From positions 2,418,001 to 2,482,000 of the forward strand of contig WOAB01000476.1 of NCBI GenBank assembly GCA_027886185.1: DNA of 64,000 nucleotides. The letters run 5' to 3'. The notes below the pieces were generated by a model that saw nothing but the letters and a program-made list of their open reading frames with translations, had not been told where the DNA came from and made no database searches. The DNA comes from Rheum nobile (lineage: Eukaryota > Streptophyta > Magnoliopsida > Caryophyllales > Polygonaceae). Positions 51,823 through 62,524 of this stretch are shown here, piece after piece (the first letter of the stretch is position 1; each line of letters starts with the position of its first letter). A program made the position numbers and the translations under genes.

Positions 51823-53002
51823 GTTAGCAAAAGATGCAATTACATTGGCTTTGTCGAATGTTACTTTTCCATTGTAACCTCTTTGTAGAGTTGAATCAAC
51901 CCTCTTTATATAAACTTAAAAAACGATTTCAGTTGCTAGAATCCATTTTTGTTTGGTAAAAACTTAACACCTTCTTATTTTTTCATTCATCAAAATAGGG
52001 GAAACCAAAGAAGGGAAGAACATGGGCTAGGGAAGGAAAGAGGATTAGATAAGCTGATAAGGATTATGACTATGAAGATGATCTAGACATGATGTGAGTG
52101 AGGATAGCTCAACTGTTTCTTTTTTGTTGTTGCTAGTGATGAATGAGATGACAAGCTGTAGTTAAAATGAAATTGATGTTTTTGGAAAGTAGATGAATTT
52201 ATTACCATCAATTGAACTTGTTCCTTACTTCATATTCAATTAAATGCACCCTTTTTGCATTGAACTAGTGCATCTTTGTGTTCATTGAACTGGGACCCAC
52301 TGGCTCAGTAGTCAAGCATATAAAAACTTCATCTAATGAATCATGGGCATTTTGTTCTATGAATGTTAAACAATATGTCTTAGTATATAGCAGGTATATA
52401 ACAACTTCGGAAGATGGAATTGATCACAAGGGTGAAAATGTTGGTAATGATTCTCCAGATTCTGAGTTTTAGGGCAAAGATTTATGGTCGGATGTGTTGT
52501 TCTAGAAACACCAACGAATGAGGCTCGCCTTCGATCTCTAGTGTCGTCGAATTTAAGATGAAAGAGAACAAGAGGAGTCTGTGAGGCCCGCCAAGTTCAC
52601 TTAAAGGAGAACGAAGGCCGCCAACGTCTTGTTATTTCAGAGGAGACAGAAATGAGGGCCCTTGTGGTCGTCTTTGCTCGCACCAAGAGACGACAACGAA
52701 CACAGACAGAGAAGAATACTATGTTATTTTTCTTTAGAAAAATAATTTTATTTTCCTTTTTTTAATAAACATAATGTTCACGGATTAGAGATAACTTGTT
52801 GGATATTTTGCAAAATATAAAAACAACAGGGTTATCAGATAAAATTTCCGAAAAAATAGAGAAAAGAAAAACAAGATTAAGAACAAGTCTCAATCAAATC
52901 ATTATAGGTTAGCTAATAAGCATGACAACTCGTGATTATAAATTTACAAGTTCAACTCCCTCATTTTACTATATAGAATGGTCTTTGCGTCTTACACACA
53001 TG
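51823..53002. other. Non-element sequence right of F, no convincing gene
   Basis: It continues the sequence at 34716-35075. A possible exon starts after ...ATCAAAATAG at about 51999 (GKPKKGRTWAREGKRI), followed by DYDYEDDLDMM and TGA near 52097. A 64-codon frame at 52278-52472 has no recognisable domain. 52500-52730 is GC-richer with CGTCG-type motifs; the rest is AT-rich. Confidence 0.35.
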
Positions 53003-54302
53003 CGGACGCAGGATTTTCGTTAAGTTGGGGATACATTTATCGGAATATACAAAACTTGTGTCCTTATCGAAATGCTTTCATTTAGTTTCTTATTTTGTCA
53101 ACACCCAAATATAAGACATATATACTACAATAATATATATGTACACTTCGACAAGGATTCAATAAGGCTAGATGTTTAAATCTCGTTGTTTATGTAAATT
53201 CTCAAATTTTAGTCTTCAACTTATAAAATTTGAACCATAAACTATTTTCCAATCCAAATTCTAAAATTTATTTTAAAATCCAAATTCTTAATTACTAAAT
53301 TGGGGCAATGAGTCCGAAACCGGAAAATACAGAAAACTAAATTTTGTTATTCTTTAAGATTCATAATATAAAAAATCAAATATCACTTTGATCTATATAC
53401 ATAAATCATTATGTTTTCCTTAAAATAAAAGAACAAAATATTTATTTTTAAAGCTAAATGTATTAAAAAAATTATCAAACTAAACGGAAAAATAGTTAAT
53501 TTATTTGGAATAGACATTGCAAAAGTTGGTTTTATCATATTTGCCTAACCAAAATTTTAAATTTTGTATTTGAGTATTTGTAGGTGTTTTAATCAATTAA
53601 AGAAAAAGGAAAAGAAAATATTAAACTGTCTTGAAAGAAGAGAATTGTAGGGAGGGACAAAAAAATCATAGTTTTGTGTACAAGGTTTTAGTAAAAAAGT
53701 AATAATTAAACCTTCTTGAACTTGTAAGAAGAGCATAAAGGGACTAAAAATCAAATTTATTGTGGCAAGGTCTCAAACACTACACCTATTGCACAGATCA
53801 CATGAGCTTAACCATTCAGGCAATACTTTTATCTTGTCTCTATTCAACTTCAGTATTATATTATATTTTGTTATTTTATTTTAAAGAAAACATAATGATT
53901 TATGCATATAGATCAAAGTGATATTTGATTTTTCATATTATTAATCTTAACGAATCGAAAAATTCAGTTTTTATGTTTTACGGTTTAGGACTTATTGCCC
54001 CAATTTAGGAATTAAGAATTTGGTTTTTAAAATAAATTTAAGAATTTGAATTGAAAATTAGAGTTTATGGTTCAAATTTTAAGAGTTGAAGACTAAAATT
54101 TAGGAATTTACATAAAGAATGGGATTTAAACATCTAGCCTTATTGAATATTTGTTGAAGTGTACAAAAATATATTATAGTGATATTTATGTCTTATATTT
54201 GGTTCTTGACAAAAGATACTAAATGGAAGCATTTCGATAAAGATACAAATTTTATCTACTCTGATTAATTTAGCCCCACTCGACAAAAATCCTATGTCCC
54301 CC
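53003..54302. mobile_element. Foldback-type element with about 450-bp arms
   Basis: Arms 53003-53455 and 53855-54302 are imperfect reverse complements. Outer ends: GCGGACGCAGGATTTTCGTT against GGGACATAGGATTTTTGTCG. Further in, GCATTTCGATAA, CATCTAGCCTTATTGAA and ATCAAAGTGATATTTGATTTTT are shared. The 400-bp spacer holds AT-rich sequence without a domain. No transposase, so it is non-autonomous. Confidence 0.8.
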
Positions 54303-55462
54303 AGTGCAGGGACTATAGGATTGAATTTACATATTACGAGCTTACTTTCTGGAACATGACATTGTGTTTCAAAACTCTTGTGCACGTACTTATCAAAAGA
54401 ATGGACAAGTTGAAAGAAAACACCATTATATTTTGAATGTGGCTTGGCCATCCCTACAAAAAAAATCATCTCAGTCCCAAATTGGCAATGAATAAGGGCA
54501 AAGAAATTCGACAATTGGGATTTCACAAATTTCTTATCAACAAGTACAACCACATAACTAGAGTAAAATCATCCACCAACATTAATAAAATAATGAGCCT
54601 CGAAGCTTCACGGTAAGGTCCCCATAAATCGCAACATATAAAAATTCAAAGGAAATTTGTCTTTCGTCTTTTTGGCTCGCTGACAAGCCTTATTTAATAA
54701 CAGTTTTTTCGCTTGGTAATCCCGAGATATCGCTTCATTTGCGTGGTACACCAAAATTTGACATATTTCGCGTGGTAACCCCGATGAGTTTAATTTTTTC
54801 GCGAAATACCCAAATCGTTAAATACAAATGGTTTTCTTTTATTTAAAAAAATAAAATAAAATGTAAATCCTATATCCTACCTAAGCCCCAACCTAAACCC
54901 TAAAGCTAAACCCTAAACCCTTAATCCTAAAAACGTTTTTAGTATTTAGGTTTTTTTTTTAAATAAACAGAAACTGTTTGAATTGAATGATTTGGATATT
55001 TGGAAAAAAAATGAAAACCTCAAAGTTAGCACGCGAAATATGTTAAACTTTGATATAGCGTGTGATTTAAGCGATATCTCAAGATTACCAGGTAAAAAAT
55101 TGTTTAATAAACAATCATGCCAAGATATACCATTTGGTCCATTTTCATCAACTAGCTTCAATACTTCCAAAGACGGATGCCCCGTTCGATCATGTCAAAG
55201 ATTAATTTGAACGCTTCAGTGCACTTGTCTGCATTGCCTTGCCTTGTGACACCGCATGTGAAAGTAGAGCCCCCACCCTTCGTTTAGTCGCACCAATGAC
55301 CATCTTCGTAGTGAGGTCGTGAATCACACATAGGTTGTCAGTAAACATAATATTGCACTTGGTTGGGCGAGAGACATGGTCTTGCTCCAGCCTTGAGTTG
55401 GTCTTTATTGGGCCAAGGAATGATCCATGTGGTCTAAAGATAGTGCATACGAACTGTATCAA
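54303..55462 (-). pseudogene. Ty1/copia remnant (pre-integrase and start of integrase)
   Basis: On the minus strand, 55462-55202 has CNIMFTDNLCVIHDLTTKMVIG, the pattern that precedes copia integrase. Near 55170 lies EVLKLVDENGPNGISWHDC, and after the small element at 54690-55114 comes ACQRAKKTKDKFPLN (about 54690-54640) and FVKSQLSNFFALIHCQFGTEM (about 54535-54470). These are consecutive copia segments with stops and frameshifts. The foldback element cuts off the downstream part. Confidence 0.7.
54690..55114. mobile_element. MITE-like inverted-repeat element in the copia remnant
   Basis: Left TTATTTAATAACAGTTTTTT...TGGTAATC pairs with right TTGTTTATTAAACAATTTTT...TGGTAATC; arms of about 160 bp contain GAGATATCGCTT and AACATATTTCGCG. 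The centre (54891-54930) carries degenerate plant telomere-like CCTAAACCCTAAA units. Coding sequence of the copia remnant resumes on both sides, so it inserted there. Confidence 0.78.
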
Positions 55463-58400
55463 GGTTTAATGGAAACTCTCCCCACAATTGGGGGTCGTAG
55501 AGACGTGTCGCGAGGGTGCACACATGGCTGCACATAAGTGACCATGGGAGCGTGACCTTGGGTGATATCTTGACACTATTAGACCTGAAAAATCTATTTA
55601 AACCCTTTTCGAGTCGTGGTTGTGATATTGATCCTATGATTGTATTTAGAATCGTACCGTCAACATCCTTTCTGAAAAGAGTCCTTTATTTGTCATCAAC
55701 TTGGAGTTCAAGTAGAATATTGCCTAATCTTTTGGTTGTGTCGTGAGAAAGTTGTAAAGAACGAAACTCGGTCGAAGGACTGAGTTAACTTTTAACAAAG
55801 CTTTGTCTAGATTTTCCCTTTGAGAGATGATTAGTGTAATACTAGTGCCATGCACATGTGTTTAAAACAGACTATACATAATAAATAAAAATTATCAAAA
55901 AAACTAATAACTTGTTGACAATTAAATAAGAAAAATATAACAACAAATAAACTTAATAAATACTAAAGTTATTGAAGACTACTTATACATCATATTATGG
56001 AAGACCTCTTTATATACGACATTTGTTATGACATTCAATGTAAAATTGTTTTTGTCATAAATCAAAATCGCACAACTTCAGATTTGAAGACCAATTGAGT
56101 TTATGTGTCAAGTACAAGATTAAATTTAATAGTTTTTTTTATAAAATTTATATTAAGCATTATAAAAATACAATATACTTTAAAATATTTTAGTGGATTT
56201 TAGATGTATATGTTATATTTTTATATCTTGTTATTGTTATAATATATCATATATTAAATATTTTACATAATTGTATGTTAATAAAAAAATTAATATACAT
56301 TATCAATTAAATAAAATATAATTGTAAAATATCATACAGAATAACTCACATACTCATAATACAAACATCACAATACATAAACATATATATAGGAACGAGG
56401 ATATTAACTTAATTCTTAGTATGATTCTCCTGCCATGCTTTTCATAAAAACATTATATGAAGTTTTCTATACATTTTATATTGCTTAAACAATTATATAT
56501 ATATAAAGTTGTTAAGAGAATGACATTTTAATGAACTTATATAAAAGATTGGACATTCATGGATTATATAATGTTTTGTTAGTCCTAAACTATATGTGAA
56601 AAAGTAATTTTAAGATTATGTTAAATCGAAGGGAACAATTCTATGACATACTATAGAGAAAATTATCTTAAAGTGTGGTCCTTGTGATTGTGATCAACAA
56701 CTATATTCAAAGTTTAGTTCAACTTTTTTCTAATCACGACAGCATGTGATAAAATACACATATTAATTTTTGATACTAATATAATCAAATTACTTTACAT
56801 GGGGAGAGAATGAAATAAATTACTCAATAATTGATTAAACAAAATGCCAATAATTTAGACAACAAAATTAAATAAATTCAAAGTTAGCCTAATTTTAATT
56901 TTGTTTTTTACAAATTGTATTTTTAATTTTAATTTTATACTTTCGTTATTATGATAAAATAAACTTAACTAATAGATTTGACTAAATCAAATTGATTTTT
57001 AAACGATAAGGAGATTACACTCTAATCTAATATATCAACATAAGTACTTGACAATGATTGTTATTCTCAAGGATTGGAGTATAGAGAATGATCTCTCTGG
57101 TGCGAAAAGTGAACGATACAAACTATATAAAAATTTTATATAAATAATATTAGACAAAAAATTACGCATTTCAGAAATTTAATGTGCATAAATTTCTTGT
57201 CTAAATATGCATATATATATATATTACATTGTATGTACATGACTTATGAATTGCATAATGTTTTACCTAAAAACTATAAATGATTTTTTTAAATGCTTGC
57301 CTAAATGTACATATACTTTATAGCATATGTACGTTATTTATATTTTATAGCATGAGAGCAACACTTTTCATATAATCCTATCATTATATATAACTGTAAA
57401 TAGATCGATTTTTTTTTTAAATCAACAATAACTATAACTAGTTGTTAATTTTGTAAACCTACCTAAATAATAGACGCATTCTTCATATACGAGATCAAAG
57501 TTAGAATAATTTTAGGATTAAAAAACCTCGCATCTTATAACTTGGTTGAATATATTAAGTTTGAATGGACATCAATGCTAGAAAGAAGAAAATGATGGGT
57601 ACGATGAAATAATCATATGTTTATATATTAATAAAAGGAGGTTGTATATAGTTAAAATATAAAAAACAATAAAATATTTCATACTAAATCATTTGATAAA
57701 AAAATATTATGTAAGTAGTAGAATCTATATTCTAGTTTCATAATAATTTACGTAAAATTAGCTGGATTTATATTAGTGTATCAAAGTTTTTAAATAAATA
57801 TGAAGGAGGAAAAATATCAAAAAATATAAGAGAGAAAGTCGTGAAAATCGACAAAATGGCTTACCGTTCTTTCCGCAAATTTTGATGAAATTAATATTTT
57901 AAAACCCACATAACTAAAACATGTATTATATAATCCACATATAAGTTGAGTAGAATGCATCAATGAGTGAATGAATGGATGAATGGAATAACAATAGTAT
58001 TTAATAACTAATCAAAGTTTAAAAATTTAGTTGAAAGATTTTCTTAATAACTAATTTAAATAAGTTGAAAATAAACTCAAAAATAGAATACTAAGATTTA
58101 ATTAAAATATATACTAAATGAAAATAATTGATCTTAATCGGTGGTGTAAAACAAAATTGGTTGATAGATTTAAGAAAAAAAACAATAGATATTTATTATT
58201 CTAATATATACGTATATTGTAGATTGTTAAGAATCTAAATAATTCGAAAGGAACAATTCTATGAAAAGTTATATTTATGTTCCTTTTATCCATCAATAGA
58301 ATAACCTAAGCTATATAGGTGGATTGAAAATAAAGAGTTTTAAGATTTTTTTTTCAATTTTTTTTTACTAATTATTTAATAATAAATTGAAAAATAAAAA

Positions 58401-58640
58401 AATTAATACCTCAACAACTTGGACCCAAAATCACTCTCATGGCTAAAAAAAAAGAGCTTTAATATATATATATATATATAAATAGAAAGATTTGGTTCAC
58501 GTCGAGATTTTTTGGAAAACTAAAAACATGTTTATAAAAATAGTTTTTCTTTTTAAATGTATGGAGTTGACACATTTGAAAGTTAAAGGACTTCTTTGGT
58601 TCAAATTTTGGTTTTCCATTTTTATAAAAATAGCTTTTCT
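55463..58640. other. AT-rich intergenic sequence
   Basis: 55463-55745 may still belong to the copia remnant (no clear motif). From about 55750 to 58640 the sequence is strongly AT-rich with no long frame, no element end and no RNA gene that I can see. A TA microsatellite lies at 58461-58482. Confidence 0.6.
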
Positions 58641-59215
58641 TGTTGTAGGAAAACTCTCTTCCCTCCTGTGGTGAGGGTCTTTCTAGCCTTGTGTTAGGTC
58701 GCCGCTCCTCTGATTTTTGCTGCCTCCTCTGCCGCTGCTCTCTGTTCCTCTATTCTGCCCCTCTTTTCCTTTTCTCCGTTCAGCAATTCGAGCATCTTCT
58801 GGTCCTCGTCTTCCTCCTGTTTGTTCTTCCACCGCATCGTCTGAAATTTTGTTCTTTGTTCCAGTGAAGAATGACAATGAATTTTGCTGTCGACCTACTC
58901 TCCTTCCTCCTCGGTGCAGAAGAGACAATCTGGAAACCTCTCTTTCCCTCCAGTCGGTGAGGGTTTGTCTAGCCTGGTGCTAGTGTTCTCGGCCTCCTTT
59001 GTTTTTGGACTCTGCACCGTTGCTCCTCTCCAGCGTAGGTCTGTAAGTATATTCCTTCTACTGTCCTCTTCTTTGTTCTTTTGTAAATTGGTTGTTTCAG
59101 TGGTATGGCGGTGCCGAGATGATCGACCTCCTTAGCTTTGGTTGTGAAGTTGATCACAACTAAACCATACAATCAACATGCCATGAGAAACACTAGAAGC
59201 TTGTCTGGAAGCTGA
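58641..59215. other. Pyrimidine-rich segment, possible non-LTR element start or LTR remnant
   Basis: CT-rich with no stable frame. The motif TGAGGGT-TTTCTAGCC(T)TG occurs twice (about 58671 and 58960), so a diverged duplication of about 290 bp is present. I cannot name the family. Confidence 0.3.
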
Positions 59216-59279
59216 CGAAGGATTTTGTGATATGGGAAATCTACTCCAACCTGTTTAGCTAGGTTTTCTTTGTTTAGCC

Positions 59280-60045
59280 TATAGGAACGCAATTTGAAAC
59301 ACGAACGGAATTAAACTGTAATGGAGAAAACGCACATAAATTACAATCGAATGAACGAAATATATACCGAACTTCGAACGGATGCAGAGTCGAGATATGG
59401 ATCTCTCTCCTTAGCTCTGAAAACATCCTGTATTGCGACGGTTCTTCGACGTTCCGAATCCCAGGATACAACTGCAAGACGACTTCTGATTTGCACAACC
59501 AAAACCCAGAAGGCTACGAACCAACTCTGTGTAGTACTCTCAGACTCGAAATTGTTCGGGAAAAACAGAGAAGAGGGAGGAAGACTGTTGTGTGTTCTAT
59601 CTTCGAATGAGAGGTGTACCGCTCTTGTATAGAGCTTCAACAGATTCGAACGTTGCGAAAAACGTTACGAAATAGGAGGAGAACGTTACAGATCTTTCGG
59701 ATCTGGACGTTACGAAGTGGGAGGAGAACGTTACAGATCTTTCAGATCTGGACATTACAGAAAGGACTGTAGGCTGGGTCAAAGCCCACTAATGGGCTTT
59801 CTGGATCGGCCCAAAAAGATAGGGCGTTGGCTGGCCAGCCCAACCCAACCCGGCCCGGCTCGGCTTGCTCGCTCCGCCCCGACCCGACTTGGCTCGGCTC
59901 GGCGCGTGTGGGCTTGATGAGCTAGGTCCTCTCCCCATTGAAAATGGGTAATCACCCAAGGCCACAACCTTGAGTCCATTTCTCCCCTATATATGGTGGT
60001 ATTTCTACCCCAAACTTCCAATGTGGGATACACTTTGTTCCCAAT
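59280..60045 (-). repeat. LTR-like segment, minus orientation, no internal domains
   Basis: On the minus strand it reads ...GTATCCCACATTGGAAG, a TATA-like CATATATAGGGG, then a GC-rich part with GCTCGGC/GGCCCGG repeats and AAGCCCATTAGTGGGCTTT. A tandem duplication of about 47 bp (AACGTTACAGATCTTTC, 59660-59755) follows, and the end is GCGTTCCTATAGG. It resembles a copia-type LTR; no PBS, PPT or second copy is seen, so a solo LTR is the simplest reading. Confidence 0.45.
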
Positions 60046-61717
60046 ATTTTCCCCAAGTCTTGCACTTCATGCAAGCTACTTTGGGCCTCCATTTCTCATT
60101 CAAACGGAAATCATTTTTATCGTATGAGTACACTACGAGAATGTGCTCGCGTAGAGCAAGCCAATGCTTCCACTTTCCAGTGTTGACAATGGCCGGAGCC
60201 CACCGGAATTGTGCCCGGAAAAGTGCCCGGAAAAGTGCCCGGTGCCACATTCAAATAATGAGTTCCAACATAGCCATGATAGTGGTGGTGGTGTTGTTCT
60301 ATTTTAGGTTGACTTTGTTTTTTGCACAGTCTTTTTCTATGTCTTTTGTTTGCTATTTTCCTTTTGGCGGTGGTAATGGTTAGGCTGGTAATGGCTTCTC
60401 TTGCTCTCTCTAATTGATCTTTGACTGTGGTAAGGAGTAAATCTTTAAAACCTAGTACAATCACTGATCTATTAGAATCAAGGGCTGTTCCTAGGGTCTT
60501 CTCACTGCTTTGGAGTTTGGATCTTCTCCACTTTTTGCCGATTTTGATAGTCAAATATTGGGGGACTATGTTCTGTCGTTGTTCTGCCTAGAGCTTATTT
60601 TGGTTTGTTAGTTTCTTATGGTTTTCTTTTGCTAGCATCTTTTGTTCTTTGTAATTTGTTGTTTGTTGCTCTGTTTAGCTTCTCCTTGCCTGTTTTGGCA
60701 ATGGTAGTTTACTTTCATATCTCGCATATGCCAAGTTTCTTGGCTTGTAATCGGTTCTATATTTTTCTTTAATAATAGTTTTATTTCCTAAAAAATAACA
60801 ATTCTTCTAGGTTTTCAAATTTTATTAGCAATTTAGGCATTTAAAATGACTAATAAGATATAACATATTTTTAATTAACACTATTATTTGTATTACTATA
60901 AGGAAACAATTTTCAAAATTCGAAAGTAGAACTTAAAATTTAACCAAACGAGCCATATTAAATAATATGTATATAACAGAAGTTGAAATAATGTTGTTAA
61001 TAATTGTGGAGAATGAAAGTGCTTAGAAATGTAAAAACTCAAAACGATGCCAAAGGTATCTTAATTGTTTATGATTTCATTGCTATGCACCTTAATTTGA
61101 GGTCCGCTCAAATTTAGGTGCATAGCAAGAACAATAGTGATCATTAAATCAATAAAAATGGAGTGTTAAGATTAAAAGACATAGAATGATAAAATTGTAA
61201 ATATTGTAAACTAATTTTTATAACATAAAATAAAATTATTTTTTTAAAACATTATTATTTTATTGACATGTTTTCCCAATTTTTTCTTGCATTGCAACAA
61301 CCCTATATATATACTTGAAGTGCATATATAAGCATCCAAAGTGCACACATAATCGGCCAAAATGCATATATATGAACTCAAAGAGCATTTGGTACATAAG
61401 CACACTTTAAAAAATATACGTATGTATTAAATTCTTACATAGAGAATATACATGAGCTTCTTTAGTATGCTAAAATGCATGATTAACATGTATGTTAAAA
61501 GTGCATATTTTAGCTATAGTGCAATTTTATTACGCTAAATTGAATGTGTTAGTATGTAGTACATGATTAAGATGCTAAAGTGTGTACTACTAAAAAATAT
61601 ATGGAAAAAATACGAGGACAAAAAACTATTTTTAAGAAAAATTAATTAGATTTTTAAAATAGCAATATATTTATAAAAAATAAAAATAATAAAACATCTC
61701 ATATTTACGATTTTACC
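60046..61717. other. Unassigned AT-rich sequence with possible LINE 3' end
   Basis: 60190-60245 holds three AAAGTGCCCGG units. 60540-60795 is T-rich (TTTGTTTTTTGCTCTG type) and ends in TTTCCTAAAAAATAAC, reminiscent of a plant LINE 3' end, but no reverse transcriptase is present. The rest is featureless apart from the hairpin at 61080. Confidence 0.3.
61080..61128. repeat. 22-bp hairpin with 5-base loop
   Basis: TTGCTATGCACCTTAATTTG plus AG, loop GTCCG, then CTCAAATTTAGGTGCATAGC plus AA. The arms match at 21 of 22 positions. It stands alone in AT-rich DNA. Confidence 0.8.
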
Positions 61718-62239
61718 TATTTTGGGGCGGAAAGATTGAATCGACCTGAATCTCCTTAAGAAGGGCAACTAGACAACAATTAGATCGATAATATCTAATT
61801 AATTCGAATCAACTGAAGATCAAGATATAATTAGATTGAATGAATGCGAAATCAAGCTTATCTCCTTCAAATGAGAGACTGATCGAATCAATAGATTTAA
61901 TCGTCGGTTGCTTTAATATTGAAATGAAGAACCAAACTAGAGAATGATTGAGAAAGCGAGCAAGAGAGCAATGAATTTTGGCGTTGTATTCAGCAAGTAA
62001 TGATCAAGTGTTTTACATAGCTAATCGAGCCTCATATTTATGCTAATTTTGGAACTAAACTAAACTAGTCGTTTTTTCCTGAAACTCTCGGGAGTCGTCG
62101 AACCGTCTACCGATCTTCCGATATTTCCTCCAACGTCTCCAACGTTCTCTTCCACCTCGCAATCCTTCTAGAAGGTGGTTTGGTCTGCTTTATGCTCATT
62201 TGGGCCGACCTGATGGACTGAATAAATCACGGCCCAACA
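61718..62239 (-). repeat. 3' LTR of element H
   Basis: 522 bp, diverged from G's 700-bp LTR and shorter in its middle. Its first base pair is TA rather than TG. Confidence 0.75.
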
Positions 62240-62524
62240 TTTGCCCCAAGATCAAAACGGGCCAGAAAAGGGCGATGGCGGTTTGATAAGACGGTTTGAT
62301 ATTTTAACCTGCATAATCTTTTTCTCTGATTTTTCCGCAAACGTCCAAGTGACGTGGCACCATGTGATTGGGTCACTATATTGACTAGAGATGTGGCAGT
62401 TTACCTCTCTTAAATATGTCATCATTTATCTCTTCTTTCATCATCTTTTCTCTGCAGCATCTCGTATCTTTCCAAGGTAATTTTTCAAATTCTTACCGTT
62501 TCTCCTTTTCCTTGTTTCTTCTAT

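Noticed and set aside
54891..54930. True telomere or interstitial telomere block
   Set aside because: Only three or four degenerate units in the centre of a MITE-like element.
55750..58640. Host gene or tRNA in the long AT-rich stretch
   Set aside because: No frame with domain character, no tRNA-like cloverleaf or internal promoter boxes were visible by eye.
59779..60033. Arg/Ala-rich frame in the LTR-like segment
   Set aside because: Arises from GGCTCGGC/GGCCCGG repeats; no recognisable motif.
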